Shown piece after piece: positions 23,857-33,496 of a stretch of DNA of 64,000 bases. Below the pieces are notes generated by a model. It saw only the letters and a list, made by a program, of their open reading frames with translations, did not search any database and was not told the DNA's origin. How positions within the stretch are numbered: the stretch's first letter is position 1; each line of letters opens with the position of its first letter. The stretch is from NCBI GenBank assembly GCA_035934405.1, contig DASYXW010000044.1, forward strand, positions 124,001 to 188,000. Direction: 5' to 3'. The DNA is from DASYXW01 sp035934405. Its GTDB lineage: Bacteria; Acidobacteriota; Terriglobia; UBA7540. The position numbers were made by a program, and so were the translations under genes.

Positions 23857-24849
23857 TCAGTAGTTTTTCTCGGCTTCGATTCCGGCGGGCAAGAACAGGC
23901 TGGCCGCGCCATACACTCCCACCAGCTTCTCCAACTTGGCGGGCAGAAGAGGAGTCTTGGCGGCGAGCTGGGGGTTGAGAGTGTAGCGCTGGATGGTCTC
24001 GCGAATCTTGGCGAAAAGCGGCTTGCCGATTTGAGCGACGCCGCCACCGATGACGATGGCTTCGGGGTCAAGCAGGGTAATCATGCCGGCAAGCCAGACG
24101 CCGAGGTAAAACCCGGTTTCGTCCACGATAATCTTGGCCGCGCGATCGCCGGCGCGGGCCGCCTTTTCGATCATCTGGGGTGTGATGCGGCTCAGGTTGC
24201 CCTGGGTCCACCGGCGCAAGAGACTCGGCGTAAACGCTTCCTGTTCGAGCCGCACCCGTGCCCGGCGTGCCATGGCGGGTCCCGAGGCCAGCGTTTCGAT
24301 GTGGCCCAGGGCGCCGCAACCGCAGCGGTAATGACTTTGGAAATCGATGGAGACGTGGCCGCCCTCGCCCGCCGCGCCGTTCTTGCCGTGGTAGATGCGT
24401 CGGTTGATGATGATGCCGGTGCCGATTCCGGTGGAAACGGTGACGTAGAAAACATGCCGAAAACCCCTCGCGGCGCCGAACAGCACCTCGCCGAGACCCG
24501 CAGCATTGGCGTCATTCTCAACCTTGGCAGCGATCTCGAAACGCTTCTCTAGTTTCCGGCGCACGGGTATGCGGTTCCACCCCGGCAGGTTCGGCGCCTT
24601 GAGCACAGTGCCGGTCTCCGGATTCAGCGGGCCAGGCACGCAAATACCAATGCCGGCCACATTCTCGCGGCCTCGGGCGTGGTGGATGAGACGTTCGATA
24701 ACGTGGAGCACCTGGCGGAAACTGGTCTCGAAGCCGGCCTGCGCCCGCGCGGGCACGATGAGGGATTTCACCAAGCGGCCCTTGGGGGTGACCAGTCCGC
24801 CCGCTACCTTGGTACCGCCAACGTCGACGCCGATGATAAGCTTTTGCAT
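23857..24849 (-). CDS. ROK-family sugar kinase (glucokinase-like)
   Basis: A 330-residue ROK protein. The ATP-binding start is IIGVDVGGTKVAGGLV, the catalytic region VENDANAAGLGE, and the zinc-binding region HVSIDFQSHYRCGCGALGHIE. In most ROK proteins that motif reads CGCGxxGCxE; here the third Cys is His (GALGHIE), a variation that may keep zinc binding. It probably phosphorylates glucose or a related hexose. No transcription-factor HTH is present, so it is a kinase and not a ROK repressor. Confidence 0.88.
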   Translation of the reverse strand: MQKLIIGVDVGGTKVAGGLVTPKGRLVKSLIVPARAQAGFETSFRQVLHVIERLIHHARGRENVAGIGICVPGPLNPETGTVLKAPNLPGWNRIPVRRKLEKRFEIAAKVENDANAAGLGEVLFGAARGFRHVFYVTVSTGIGTGIIINRRIYHGKNGAAGEGGHVSIDFQSHYRCGCGALGHIETLASGPAMARRARVRLEQEAFTPSLLRRWTQGNLSRITPQMIEKAARAGDRAAKIIVDETGFYLGVWLAGMITLLDPEAIVIGGGVAQIGKPLFAKIRETIQRYTLNPQLAAKTPLLPAKLEKLVGVYGAASLFLPAGIEAEKNY

Positions 24850-25037
24850 GTTGCTTGCTCACTCTGCTGATCACGAGGCGCACTGGATATTGAAGGCGGC
24901 TCGTCTGCGACCTCATCGAGACTTTATACCGGCGAGAGGGGATACTTCAACCCCACTTTGCCACGACGCGCGTCAACGTCCTGGAATCGTACGGCGATAC
25001 CTTCGAAGCTATATCTTGGGGCGGGCGGGGGCGCGCT

Positions 25038-25066
25038 TTGGGTTTTCTCTTGCGCTGCGCTATAAT
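25038..25066 (+). promoter_or_regulatory. Promoter for the zinc-ribbon gene at 25102
   Basis: TTGGGT (25038-25043), 17-bp spacer, perfect TATAAT (25061-25066), 35 bases before the ATG. Confidence 0.55.
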
Positions 25067-25101
25067 GCGCGTCATCCCCGGAGACGGGGGGAGAACTGCC
25101 C

Positions 25102-25446
25102 ATGAGCCAACCTGAAGCCGTACGCCTCGGCGACCTGATTGATGACTTCTGTCCACGCTGCAGACGGCTGATGAACCACGCCGTCGCCAGCATGATGGAA
25201 TCGCAGGTCGTGAAGGTCATCTGCAAGACCTGCTACACGGAACACGCCTACCGGCACGGCGAAAATGGCAAGAAGAAGACGGCGCCCCGCACCACACTTT
25301 TCGATCAGGTACTGGCCAACTCTTCTCCCTCTGCTCCCGATGATGCTCCTGCCGAGGCCGCGAATCTGCCGGAGAAGCGGAAGCGGACGGCTTCTCCCGC
25401 GCGCTACGTGTCCCGTCATAAGGCGAAGCCGATCAAGAAGCGATAG
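25102..25446 (+). CDS. Small zinc-ribbon protein
   Basis: A 114-residue protein with a four-Cys zinc ribbon: CPRC at residues 17-20 and CKTC at 41-44, spaced like a rubredoxin-type knuckle. The C-terminal half is basic and disordered (KKKTAPRTT, then EKRKRTASPARYVSRHKAKPIKKR), which suggests nucleic-acid or ribosome binding. The family is not one I can name. It is transcribed alone from the promoter at 25038. Confidence 0.65.
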   Translation: MSQPEAVRLGDLIDDFCPRCRRLMNHAVASMMESQVVKVICKTCYTEHAYRHGENGKKKTAPRTTLFDQVLANSSPSAPDDAPAEAANLPEKRKRTASPARYVSRHKAKPIKKR

Positions 25447-25456
25447 GCAAGGGAGA

Positions 25457-26704
25457 CTACTGCCGCCGCCCGACGACACCAACTTCGTCGGCGGAACGTA
25501 GCTCATAGTGCACGCCCGCCCACTCCATGCGGCGCGTGAAGCCGGCCACGACAAAGTTGAACAGCATGATCCATGGTACGAGTGGCGCAAGCTGCCAGTA
25601 GCGCGCGCCGTAACGGTGGAGCGTGGCCGATTCCTCGGGGAAGATCTCTCGCGCCACTTGCGTCCGCAGCCGGGCCTTGGCGACCCCCAATAAGAGAATC
25701 GCGACGAGCGTAACCGCGACGGCGGCTCGCTCGGTTGCGGTCGAAGCGGGCAGCGCGATCGCAATCAACCCCAAGAGGAAAGTAGCGCCGTAGAGCGCGT
25801 AGCTCGCGAGACCCAGCCCCCACAGCCTCGCGGCGTAAACGCGGGTCAGGATAATTTGGCGGTTGGACCAGCGGAGAAAGTCGCCGAAGCTCGATTCTTC
25901 GCGGCTCTCGACCAGGCATCGAGGCTCGAACCGGATGCGGCCGCCCGACTCGCGGACGGCGCGAGCCACGGCGTAGTCGTCGCTCACGGTGTGGGCCCAA
26001 TAGCGCTCGGCGATGCGCAGGCGGGCAAAGTCGGCGGCGCGCATCGCCATCGAGCCTCCCCACACCAGGCGCTGGCTGCGCCCGCCCAGCGTGGTGGCGA
26101 TCGAGGTGTCCCACGCCGCGCGCGCTTGCGAGGCGAAACTGCGGCCCGGCAGGTACCACCGGAAGCCGGTGCTGACCATAACTGACGGGTCTCCGAGCGG
26201 CGCGACCAGCGACCGCAACCAGCGAGGATTCGGCCTGGCGTCAATGTCGGCGAAGGCAAGGACCTCCGTGCCGGCGTCCACCTCCGCCAGCGCTCGCACC
26301 ATGTTGTTCACCTTCTCGCCCCGCTCGTCAGAGAGTCCGGCGACGACAAGACTGGCGTTTCGTGGTCCGACCGAAGTCCCGGCCGGAAAGGCCGAAGCGG
26401 ATTCGAGCGCGCGGAGCTGCTGCGATAGAAGGGCGTAGGCGGCGTCGCCGCGCGAGGCCACGGCGAAGATCACTTGATAGCCGGGATAGTCCTGCATCAG
26501 GAAGCTCGTGACATTCATTTCGAAATCCGGAGCCACTCCCTTGCACGGAATAATGACCGCGACGGGGGGGCGGTGGTCGCCCAGGGGCCGCGCGAAACTG
26601 CGGCGCACAAAACTCCGGAAACGGAAGCCGTCCAGGAGTGACAGAAGGCTCTGCAGGAGCAGGAGCACTCCCAGGAGCGCGAAGATTTTCGCGGGCAAAG
26701 GCAT
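25457..26704 (-). CDS. Family 2/21-like membrane glycosyltransferase
   Basis: A 415-residue GT-A glycosyltransferase with an N-terminal membrane helix (4-24) and two to three C-terminal helices (about 275-390). Catalytic features are VAVIIPCKG, the nucleotide-sugar Asp in FADIDARPNP, the DDY motif in HTVSDDYAVAR, and FLRWSNRQI in place of the QxxRW motif. This set is that of the ceramide glucosyltransferase-like (GT21) and HpnI-like enzymes, which glycosylate lipids. The lipid and sugar are not known. It is divergent from the gene at 26848. Confidence 0.82.
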   Translation of the reverse strand: MPLPAKIFALLGVLLLLQSLLSLLDGFRFRSFVRRSFARPLGDHRPPVAVIIPCKGVAPDFEMNVTSFLMQDYPGYQVIFAVASRGDAAYALLSQQLRALESASAFPAGTSVGPRNASLVVAGLSDERGEKVNNMVRALAEVDAGTEVLAFADIDARPNPRWLRSLVAPLGDPSVMVSTGFRWYLPGRSFASQARAAWDTSIATTLGGRSQRLVWGGSMAMRAADFARLRIAERYWAHTVSDDYAVARAVRESGGRIRFEPRCLVESREESSFGDFLRWSNRQIILTRVYAARLWGLGLASYALYGATFLLGLIAIALPASTATERAAVAVTLVAILLLGVAKARLRTQVAREIFPEESATLHRYGARYWQLAPLVPWIMLFNFVVAGFTRRMEWAGVHYELRSADEVGVVGRRQ

Positions 26705-26758
26705 GGGCAGCGATTCGAAGCAGGCGAGTCTAGCATGACTGGCACGATGGTGGTTTTC

Positions 26759-26787
26759 TTGTTGCCGGCTGGGAATTGTGCCAGAAT
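26759..26787 (+). promoter_or_regulatory. Promoter for the C4 zinc-ribbon gene
   Basis: TTGTTG (26759-26764), 17-bp spacer, CAGAAT (26782-26787), 60 bases before the GTG start at 26848. Confidence 0.5.
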
Positions 26788-26847
26788 CAACTTCGGGCCC
26801 TCGCTGCGGGGCGAGACCGCGTGAGCGCCCAAAAGTAAGGAGGCGAC

Positions 26848-27621
26848 GTGGACCCTGCGGTTTCGACCGTGATCGAGCTTCAGCAGACGGACCAGAACCT
26901 CGCCTCGCTTACCGCCCAGCGTGACGCCGTTCCGGGCCGCATCGCGGCTGTCGAAGCCCAGCTCAACGATTTTTTGCACGCCTACGAAGAACATCAGCGA
27001 GGGCTTGCCGCCAACCAGAAAGCGCGCCGCGAGATGGAAGCCGACATCCAGGCCGTGCGCGAGAAGATCGCCCGGCACAAGGATCAGCTTTACGAGGTGA
27101 AAAAGAACGACCAGTACAAAGCGATGCTGCACGAGATCGAGGGCGAGGAGCAGAACATCCGCAAGATTGAAGATCGCGTTCTCGAGAACATGGAGGAGGC
27201 CGAACAGCACGCTCAGTACGTGAAGGACGCGGCTGCGAAGCTCGATGGTGAGAAAGCGCGGGTGGCGGCAGAGGTGAAGCAGTTGCAATCCGAGCGGCAC
27301 GCGGCCGAGGAGGAGCGGAACCGTATGGAAGAGAGGCGGCGCGCGCTGGCCGCGAGCCTCGGCGAATCGGTGCTGGCGCTCTACGAAAAGACTCGCAAGG
27401 CGCGCGGGTTCGCCGTGGCCGAAGTGCGGGAGGGATCCTGTAGCGGCTGCCATGTGCGCCTGCGGCCCCAGGCCTACAACGAAGTGCGGCAGAGCAATTC
27501 GCTCCACACCTGCGAGACCTGTGGCCGGATTCTGTACTATGTGGAACCTGCTGCCGCGAGTGAGGACACCGCGAAGGCAGCCGTTGATTTTCGCGCCGGC
27601 ACGCGCGTGCAGATGAGCTGA
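26848..27621 (+). CDS. Coiled-coil C4-type zinc-ribbon protein
   Basis: A 257-residue protein with a long antiparallel coiled coil (about 5-190) and a C-terminal four-Cys zinc ribbon (CSGCH and CETCGR), the zf-RING_7 (formerly DUF164) architecture. Start is GTG at 26848 behind a strong AAGGAGG site. Family members have been proposed as nucleic-acid-binding or tether proteins; the role is not settled. It precedes the RNase HI-like gene by 41 bases, a common pairing in bacteria. Confidence 0.85.
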   Translation: MDPAVSTVIELQQTDQNLASLTAQRDAVPGRIAAVEAQLNDFLHAYEEHQRGLAANQKARREMEADIQAVREKIARHKDQLYEVKKNDQYKAMLHEIEGEEQNIRKIEDRVLENMEEAEQHAQYVKDAAAKLDGEKARVAAEVKQLQSERHAAEEERNRMEERRRALAASLGESVLALYEKTRKARGFAVAEVREGSCSGCHVRLRPQAYNEVRQSNSLHTCETCGRILYYVEPAAASEDTAKAAVDFRAGTRVQMS

Positions 27622-27662
27622 CACGCTTCGCCGCCGCTGGTTGTGACCGCCTTTCTTCCACC

Positions 27663-28097
27663 ATGCCGGATGTTCCTGAACTGATCGCCTCCATCGACGG
27701 CGCCTCGCGCGGCAATCCCGGCCCGGCGGCTTACGCCGTGGTGCTCAAGACGGCGGAAGGATCGAAGGTGAGTGAAGTCTCCGCGCCGCTCGGCCGCGTG
27801 ACCAACAACGTGGCAGAGTACCGGGCGCTTCTCGCCGCGCTCGAATACGCTTTGGGTGGCGGGCATTCGCGGCTCCGGGTGTTTTCCGACTCCGAGCTTC
27901 TGGTCCGCCAAATCCAGGGCCTCTATAAAGTGAAAAGCCTTGACTTGAAGCCGTTGCACGCCTCGGCGCGGAAGATGATCGCGCGGCTGGATGCTTTTTC
28001 GATCGAGCATGTGCCGCGCGAGCGGAATCGCGAAGCCGATCGTTTAGCGAACGAGACTCTTGACCGTAATAAACTTGTTGCGAGGGAAATCCCATGA
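27663..28097 (+). CDS. Ribonuclease HI-like protein
   Basis: A 144-residue RNase HI-fold protein. The four carboxylates are visible: Asp in ASIDGASRGNPG, Glu in NNVAEYRALLAAL, Asp in VFSDSELLVRQI and Asp in NREADRLAN. It should cut the RNA strand of RNA:DNA hybrids. It overlaps the next gene by four bases (ATGA at 28094), so it is co-translated with the acyl-CoA dehydrogenase. Confidence 0.9.
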   Translation: MPDVPELIASIDGASRGNPGPAAYAVVLKTAEGSKVSEVSAPLGRVTNNVAEYRALLAALEYALGGGHSRLRVFSDSELLVRQIQGLYKVKSLDLKPLHASARKMIARLDAFSIEHVPRERNREADRLANETLDRNKLVAREIP

Positions 28098-29272
28098 CTC
28101 AGGCGATGACCGCCGTGACGCACGCGAATCCACCCTTGACCGCGCTCTCCGAAGAGGAACGCATGTTTCAAGCGGCGGCGCGCGAGTTCGCTGCGAAAGA
28201 AGTCGGCCCGCATGTTGAAGAAATGGACCGCGAGGGCGTGTTCAAGCGCGAGCTGATTGACAAGTTCTTCGAACAAGGGTTCATGTCCATCGAGATTCCC
28301 GAATCTTGCGGCGGCAGCGGCGGATCATTCTTCATGGCCGTGCTCGCCATCGAAGAGTTCTCGCGCGTGGACGCCTCCGCTGGCGTGGTGATTGACGTGC
28401 AGAACACGCTGGTCTCGAACGCCCTGATGCGTTGGGGGAACGATGCCCAGAAGCGGGACTTTCTGCCGCGCCTGGCGCGGGACACGGTGGGGGCGTATGC
28501 GCTGTCGGAGCCGAATTCCGGCAGCGACGCCTTCGGCCTCGAGACTCGCGCCCGGGAGGACGGTGGCGAATACGTCCTGAACGGGCGAAAGCTCTGGATT
28601 ACGAACGCCAAAGAAGCCGGCATCTTCATAGTGTTCGCTACCGTGAACCGCGAGCTCGGTTACCGCGGCATTACGGCGTTTGTGGTAGACCGGACGACAC
28701 TGGGCTTCACCGTGGGCAAGAAAGAGGACAAGCTGGGAATCCGCGCCTCTTCCACCTGCGAGTTGATTCTTGATGACTGCCGCGTGCCGAAAGCCAACGT
28801 TCTCGGCGATGTGGGCAAGGGTTACAAGGTGGCCATCGAGACGTTGAACGAAGGACGGATCGGCATCGCGGCGCAGATGGTGGGCGTGGCGCGCGGGGCG
28901 CTCGATCACGCCATCGCTTACGCCAAGGAGCGCAAACAATTCGGCAAACCCATCGCGGACTTCCAGGGCATCCAGTTCCAACTGGCGCGCCTCGCCACCG
29001 AGGTCGAGGCCGCGCGCCTGATGACTTATAACGCTGCGCGCCTCAAGGATGCGGGGCTCTCCTTCGTCAAAGAGGCGGCGATGGCAAAGTATTTCTGCTC
29101 CCAGGTGGCGGAGCGGGTGGCGACGGAAGCCGTCGAGGTTTACGGCGGCTATGGCTTCACCAAGGACTACCCGGTGGAGAAATACCTGCGCGATTCGAAG
29201 ATCGGCAAGATTTACGAAGGCACTTCGTTTATGCAGCTCGGCACGATTGCCAAGCTGATTCTGGGCAACTAG
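28094..29272 (+). CDS. Acyl-CoA dehydrogenase (short/branched-chain type)
   Basis: A 392-residue FAD-dependent acyl-CoA dehydrogenase. The signatures are GAYALSEPNSGSDA, the FAD-binding WITNAKEAGIF, and the C-terminal YGGYGFTKDYPVEKYLRDSKIGKIYEGT with catalytic Glu375. It introduces the alpha-beta double bond in fatty-acid or branched-chain acyl-CoA oxidation; it donates electrons to ETF, genes for which are not in the window. Confidence 0.94.
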   Translation: MTQAMTAVTHANPPLTALSEEERMFQAAAREFAAKEVGPHVEEMDREGVFKRELIDKFFEQGFMSIEIPESCGGSGGSFFMAVLAIEEFSRVDASAGVVIDVQNTLVSNALMRWGNDAQKRDFLPRLARDTVGAYALSEPNSGSDAFGLETRAREDGGEYVLNGRKLWITNAKEAGIFIVFATVNRELGYRGITAFVVDRTTLGFTVGKKEDKLGIRASSTCELILDDCRVPKANVLGDVGKGYKVAIETLNEGRIGIAAQMVGVARGALDHAIAYAKERKQFGKPIADFQGIQFQLARLATEVEAARLMTYNAARLKDAGLSFVKEAAMAKYFCSQVAERVATEAVEVYGGYGFTKDYPVEKYLRDSKIGKIYEGTSFMQLGTIAKLILGN

Positions 29273-29292
29273 GCGAGGCACCCGGGCCGTGC

Positions 29293-31506
29293 TTAATGCG
29301 CGCCGCCGTTTTTCGACTGAAGGGCAAGCGTGAGGCCTCGTTGCGCCTCCGCATCCTGCGGTTGCTTTCGCAGGACCTCGCGGTAATGGACGATGGCTTC
29401 ATCAAAGTGGCCCTGCTGGCGGAGAGCGTCCGCCAGAGAGAGGCGCGCCGCGTCAAAATCCGGCCTGCCGCGCAGCGCCTCGCGAAACTCCTTCACGGCG
29501 TCCGCCCCTTTGCCGAGGCCCAGCCACGCCGAACCCAGGGCGAAATGGGCGCCGGAATTGTAAGGGGCGAGACCGAGCGCCGCCTGCGCTTCCGTGACTG
29601 CTGCCGCGTTGTCGTTCAATCTGACGAGAGCCAGCGCGAGATCGGTGTGAATCTCCGGAGATTGTGACACTTTCAGAATGTTGCGGAGCGTATCCGCCGC
29701 GCCCCGCCAGTCTCCCTCGCGCTCGAGGACCTGGGCGAGCGCCCGCTCCGTCGCGAGGTCGCCGGGACGATTCTGCAGGCTCGCCCGGTAGGCTCGGGCC
29801 GCTCCCTTCAAGTCGCCGCGCGATTCGAGCGTCTTGCCCAGCAGTCGCGCGTCTTCGGCGCTGGGAGGCGTGATGCGCGCCGCCTCCTGGCGTTCGGCTT
29901 CCGCGCCCTGAGCATCGCCATTGGCCTCGAGGGCGCGCGCGAGACTGAGGTGCAGGTTCGAGTCCTCTGGCCGCAAGCGCAACGCATCGCGATAGGTCGG
30001 AATCGCCAGCGCGTAATTGTGCTCTTCAGCCAGCAGGTCGCCGAGCGCGACCAGGGCCTCGGGGTAGTCGGGCCGCAACTCGACCGCGCGCTCCAGTTCC
30101 GCCTGGGCTTCCTGCGGCTTGCCTCGATTCTCCAAAGCTCTGCCGAGGCGAAAATGGAACTCGGGACTGGAGGGCCGCAATCGCAGCGACTGGCGGTATT
30201 CAGCGATGGCGTTCTCCATCTGGCCGCCGGATTCGTACGCGTTGCCGAGATGGAAGTGCGAGTCGGCATCGTCGGGACGCAGCTTCACTTCCTCCTGGTA
30301 CTCGGCGATGAAGCCGGGGACGTCGCCCGTCGCTTCCAGCGCCTCGGCAAGATTGCGATGGTCGTCGGCGTCCTGGGGTGCGAGCTCGACGGCTTTCTTC
30401 AGTTGCGGCACGGCCTCGACCAGATCGCCCGTCTTCCGCAGGACGAGTCCCAGGGCCTCGTGCAGCGCCGGATCGTCGGGGCGCAGCTTGAGCGCCTCGC
30501 GGTATTCGGCGGCGGCGGCCGGATCGTTGCCAGTGGAAAGATAGGTGGTTGCCAGCTCCGAGTGTGCGGCGGCCGAGTTCGGCTGAAGGCGAACCACATT
30601 GCGGAGCTCGTGAACGGCGTCGGCGTAGTCACCCGCCTGCCGCAGGGCCAGCGCCAGGTTGAAGCGATAGTCGGCCTGCCCGGGGCGCAGCTCAACGGCG
30701 CGGCGATATTCCCCGATGGCGTGGATCACGTCCTGTGACGCCAGCAGCGTGTTGGCGAGGCTGAGGTGGAGCTCGGGATCGCGCGGGCGGAGGCGGATCG
30801 CCGTCTCGTACTCCGTGATCGCTTGGCTTGGTTGGCCGGACTGAGCGAGCGCGGTCGCCAGCCCGGCGTGGAAGTCAGCATTCGCAGGCTGAAGCCGGAG
30901 CGCTTCCTGCCACTGTTTTTGCGCCCCGGCGGAGTCTCCAGCTTGCGCCAGCGAATTCGCGTAAGCGGCATGAATGGCGGCGTCGCCGGACGCGAGATCG
31001 AGCGCCTTCTGATATTCGAGTTCGGCGGCCTTCATTTGACGGTTAAGCGCGAACGCTTCGCCGAGGCCGGCATGCGCCTCGGCGCTCGCCGGTTGCAGGC
31101 GCGCTTCGGCTTGATACTCTTCGATCGCCTGCGGCAGCTCACCGCGCGACTCGTACAAGGCACCGAGATTCTTGTGAGCTCCGGGCAGGTCGGGTTTCAG
31201 ACGCAGCGCTTCTCGATACTCTCGAATCGCTTCGTCGGTTTGCCCCAGCGCCCCGAGAGCGTTGCCCAGATCGTAATGCGCCACGGGATCATTAGGCTTG
31301 ATCTCCGCCGCCTCGCGGTAGTCGGCGGCTGCGCCCTTCCAGTTCTGGGCGCGCGCCTGTTCGGTTCCGTGCTTCAGTAACGCGACCCAGTGCTCTTGAT
31401 CGCTCTGCGGTTGGGCGAGCGTGGCCGGGGGCAATCCGATGAAGACGAGTGACAGGGTAACGGTTGCGCGCCGGGATAGCCACGGTAGACTTCGGACCTT
31501 CATCAT
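29293..31506 (-). CDS. Exported TPR-repeat protein
   Basis: A 737-residue protein with a signal peptide (about 1-31, ending PPATLAQP) followed by about twenty consecutive TPR units of 34 residues that cover the whole mature chain (typical unit: AIREYREALRLKPDLPGAHKNLG). The superhelix would be a periplasmic or surface scaffold for protein assembly; no catalytic domain is present. Strong unit-to-unit similarity points to expansion by duplication. It is divergent from aroA. Confidence 0.88.
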   Translation of the reverse strand: MMKVRSLPWLSRRATVTLSLVFIGLPPATLAQPQSDQEHWVALLKHGTEQARAQNWKGAAADYREAAEIKPNDPVAHYDLGNALGALGQTDEAIREYREALRLKPDLPGAHKNLGALYESRGELPQAIEEYQAEARLQPASAEAHAGLGEAFALNRQMKAAELEYQKALDLASGDAAIHAAYANSLAQAGDSAGAQKQWQEALRLQPANADFHAGLATALAQSGQPSQAITEYETAIRLRPRDPELHLSLANTLLASQDVIHAIGEYRRAVELRPGQADYRFNLALALRQAGDYADAVHELRNVVRLQPNSAAAHSELATTYLSTGNDPAAAAEYREALKLRPDDPALHEALGLVLRKTGDLVEAVPQLKKAVELAPQDADDHRNLAEALEATGDVPGFIAEYQEEVKLRPDDADSHFHLGNAYESGGQMENAIAEYRQSLRLRPSSPEFHFRLGRALENRGKPQEAQAELERAVELRPDYPEALVALGDLLAEEHNYALAIPTYRDALRLRPEDSNLHLSLARALEANGDAQGAEAERQEAARITPPSAEDARLLGKTLESRGDLKGAARAYRASLQNRPGDLATERALAQVLEREGDWRGAADTLRNILKVSQSPEIHTDLALALVRLNDNAAAVTEAQAALGLAPYNSGAHFALGSAWLGLGKGADAVKEFREALRGRPDFDAARLSLADALRQQGHFDEAIVHYREVLRKQPQDAEAQRGLTLALQSKNGGAH

Positions 31507-31591
31507 CTCTTAGGATACACCCGGGCGGTTCGGTGGATGCCCGCCGTCAAGCCCCGACGTTTCTGTTAGTCTGGAAGTTACGAGAGCGCAC

Positions 31592-32896
31592 ATGGCCCTG
31601 TTCGGATCCGCCAAGACTCAAACCATCAAACCTGCCAAGCGTGTCACCGGCTCAATTCGGATGCCGGGCGACAAGTCCATCTCGCACCGCTACGCCATGC
31701 TGGCCGCAATCGCCGAGGGGCCGAGCGAGCTCAAGCACTTTTCGCCCAGCGCCGACTGCGGCAGCACGCTCGCATGTCTGGCGCGGCTCGGCGTGGGGAT
31801 TGAGCGCCGGGACGTCTCCGTGATGGTTCATGGCGCGGGGCTCGGCGGTCTTCGCCAGCCCGCGGGCGCGCTCGACGCCGGCAATTCCGGCACCACCATG
31901 CGGATGCTCTCGGGCATTCTGGCCGGCCAGCCGTTCCGGTCCGCGCTCATGGGCGACCAGTCGCTTTCGCGCCGGCCGATGCAACGCGTCATTGATCCGT
32001 TAACACGCATGGGGGCGCACATCGCCAGCGCCGAAGGCGGGTTTCCGCCGCTCGAGATCGTTGGCGGCGCGCTCCGGGCGATTCGATACGAGCTGCCGGT
32101 AGCGAGCGCCCAGGTGAAGTCCGCCGTGCTCTTGGCCGGCCTTTTTGCTGAGGGCGTTACCGAGGTGGTGGAGCCCGCCACCACGCGCGACCATACCGAG
32201 ATCGCGCTCGAACAGATGGGCGCCGCCGTCGGACGCCACCGGCGGACGATTTCAGTGCGCGGCGGCGTTTCATTGCGCGGCAAAGCGTTTCACATCCCCG
32301 GCGACATCTCCGCCGCGGCATTCTTCATCGCCGCGGCGCTCCTGGTGCCTGAGTCGAACCTGGTGATTCAGAACGTCGGCCTGAACCCCACGCGCACCGC
32401 GATTCTGGACGTGCTGGCGCCGATGGGCGCGGCTGTGCGTGTGCTCAACGTGGAGATGATTGACGGCGAACTGGTGGGCGACCTGCACGTCGAAACCAGC
32501 GCGCTCGAAGGCGGCGCGATTCCGCCTCTTGCCGTCCCTCGGCTCATGGATGAGCTTCCGGTGCTCGCGGTGCTGGGGACGCAGACCGAGCTCGGCATTT
32601 CGTTCCGTGGCGCCGCCGAACTCCGGCTGAAAGAGAGCGACCGCATTCGTGCAGTGGCTGGGAATCTTCGCCGCTGCGGGGCCGAGGTTGAGGAATTTGC
32701 GGATGGGTTGTGCGTTGCGGGAGGCCAGCGATTGCGCGGCGCGGAGATTGCCAGCCACGGGGACCATCGTATCGCCATGGCCTTTGCGGTGGCAGGACTC
32801 GTGGCCCACGGAGCGACCGTGATCCGCGACAGCGCCTGCGTGGAGGTCTCCTTCCCGCATTTCTTCGATGCGCTGAAGCAGGTCGTGAAAAGGTGA
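31592..32896 (+). CDS. aroA: 3-phosphoshikimate 1-carboxyvinyltransferase (EPSP synthase)
   Basis: A 434-residue EPSP synthase, sixth step of the shikimate pathway. Conserved: MPGDKSISHRYAMLAAIA, DAGNSGTTMRMLSGIL, ASAQVKSAVLLAGLFAEG, ELRLKESDRIRAVAGNL and ASHGDHRIAMAFAVAGL. The loop GNSGTTMRMLSGIL resembles the Gram-positive-type enzymes and differs from the GNAGTAMRPL loop of E. coli. It stands alone upstream of the DksA-like gene. Confidence 0.96.
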   Translation: MALFGSAKTQTIKPAKRVTGSIRMPGDKSISHRYAMLAAIAEGPSELKHFSPSADCGSTLACLARLGVGIERRDVSVMVHGAGLGGLRQPAGALDAGNSGTTMRMLSGILAGQPFRSALMGDQSLSRRPMQRVIDPLTRMGAHIASAEGGFPPLEIVGGALRAIRYELPVASAQVKSAVLLAGLFAEGVTEVVEPATTRDHTEIALEQMGAAVGRHRRTISVRGGVSLRGKAFHIPGDISAAAFFIAAALLVPESNLVIQNVGLNPTRTAILDVLAPMGAAVRVLNVEMIDGELVGDLHVETSALEGGAIPPLAVPRLMDELPVLAVLGTQTELGISFRGAAELRLKESDRIRAVAGNLRRCGAEVEEFADGLCVAGGQRLRGAEIASHGDHRIAMAFAVAGLVAHGATVIRDSACVEVSFPHFFDALKQVVKR

Positions 32897-32911
32897 CACG
32901 CTGAGCGAACC

Positions 32912-32940
32912 TTGACGGCCCGATGGGGTGCGTCTACAAT
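32912..32940 (+). promoter_or_regulatory. Sigma70 promoter for the DksA-like gene
   Basis: TTGACG (32912-32917), exactly 17 bp, TACAAT (32935-32940), 43 bases before the ATG. One of the best promoters in the window. Confidence 0.7.
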
Positions 32941-32982
32941 TGAAGGTTTACAGGGGACGAATGGTCACCGTAAGGTTGGTGT

Positions 32983-33342
32983 ATGGACAAGAAGAAGGTT
33001 GAGACTTACCGAAAAAAGCTGCTCGAGAAGCAGGAAGAATTGCTGCGGCTGGTGTCGAAGTCGGATCACGACGGCCGCGAGGCCGACGAAGAAGCCACGC
33101 AGGACGTCGCCGACAAAGCCGCCAACGCTTACACCAAGGAGTTCCTGTTTCATCAGAGTCACGACAATCGCCAGGTCCTGCAGCTTGTGAACGAGGCGCT
33201 CGATCGTATCAAGACCCGTTCCTACGGCGTGTGCGCGGCCTGCGAGCAGGAAGTCCAGGTGAAGCGCCTGGAGGCCGTGCCCTGGGCCCGGCACTGCATC
33301 GAGTGCCAGGAGAAGCAGGACCAGGGCTTGCTGGTCGATTGA
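32983..33342 (+). CDS. DksA/TraR-family zinc-finger transcription factor
   Basis: A 119-residue protein with an N-terminal coiled coil (1-75) whose tip carries DVADKA (Asp41, Asp44, Ala46), matching the DxxDxA tip of true DksA, and a C-terminal four-Cys zinc finger (Cys84, Cys87, Cys105, Cys108). DksA binds the RNA polymerase secondary channel and, with ppGpp, retunes transcription of stable-RNA and biosynthetic promoters. It has its own strong promoter. It is shorter than E. coli DksA (151) because the N-terminus is trimmed. Confidence 0.9.
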   Translation: MDKKKVETYRKKLLEKQEELLRLVSKSDHDGREADEEATQDVADKAANAYTKEFLFHQSHDNRQVLQLVNEALDRIKTRSYGVCAACEQEVQVKRLEAVPWARHCIECQEKQDQGLLVD

Positions 33343-33372
33343 AGATGGCAGATTGAAGATTGCCAGGCCTCT
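33340..33372. repeat. 7-bp-period array after the DksA-like gene
   Basis: GATTGAA, GATGGCA, GATTGAA, GATTGCC units directly at the stop codon. Confidence 0.75.
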
Positions 33373-33496
33373 GGATTGTAGAGAGGCACATTGAATCGCC
33401 ACTTGTTCCAACCGCAAATCGTCGGAGGTCGCCTTCGAACCTGAAACTGAGCTGCCGTCACACTCTCCTTCCTTCTTCCAACAACTCGTCGATAGT

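Noticed and set aside
26515..27624. A 369-codon minus-strand frame opposite the coiled-coil zinc-ribbon gene
   Set aside because: It is antisense to a gene with a strong ribosome-binding site and a family match.
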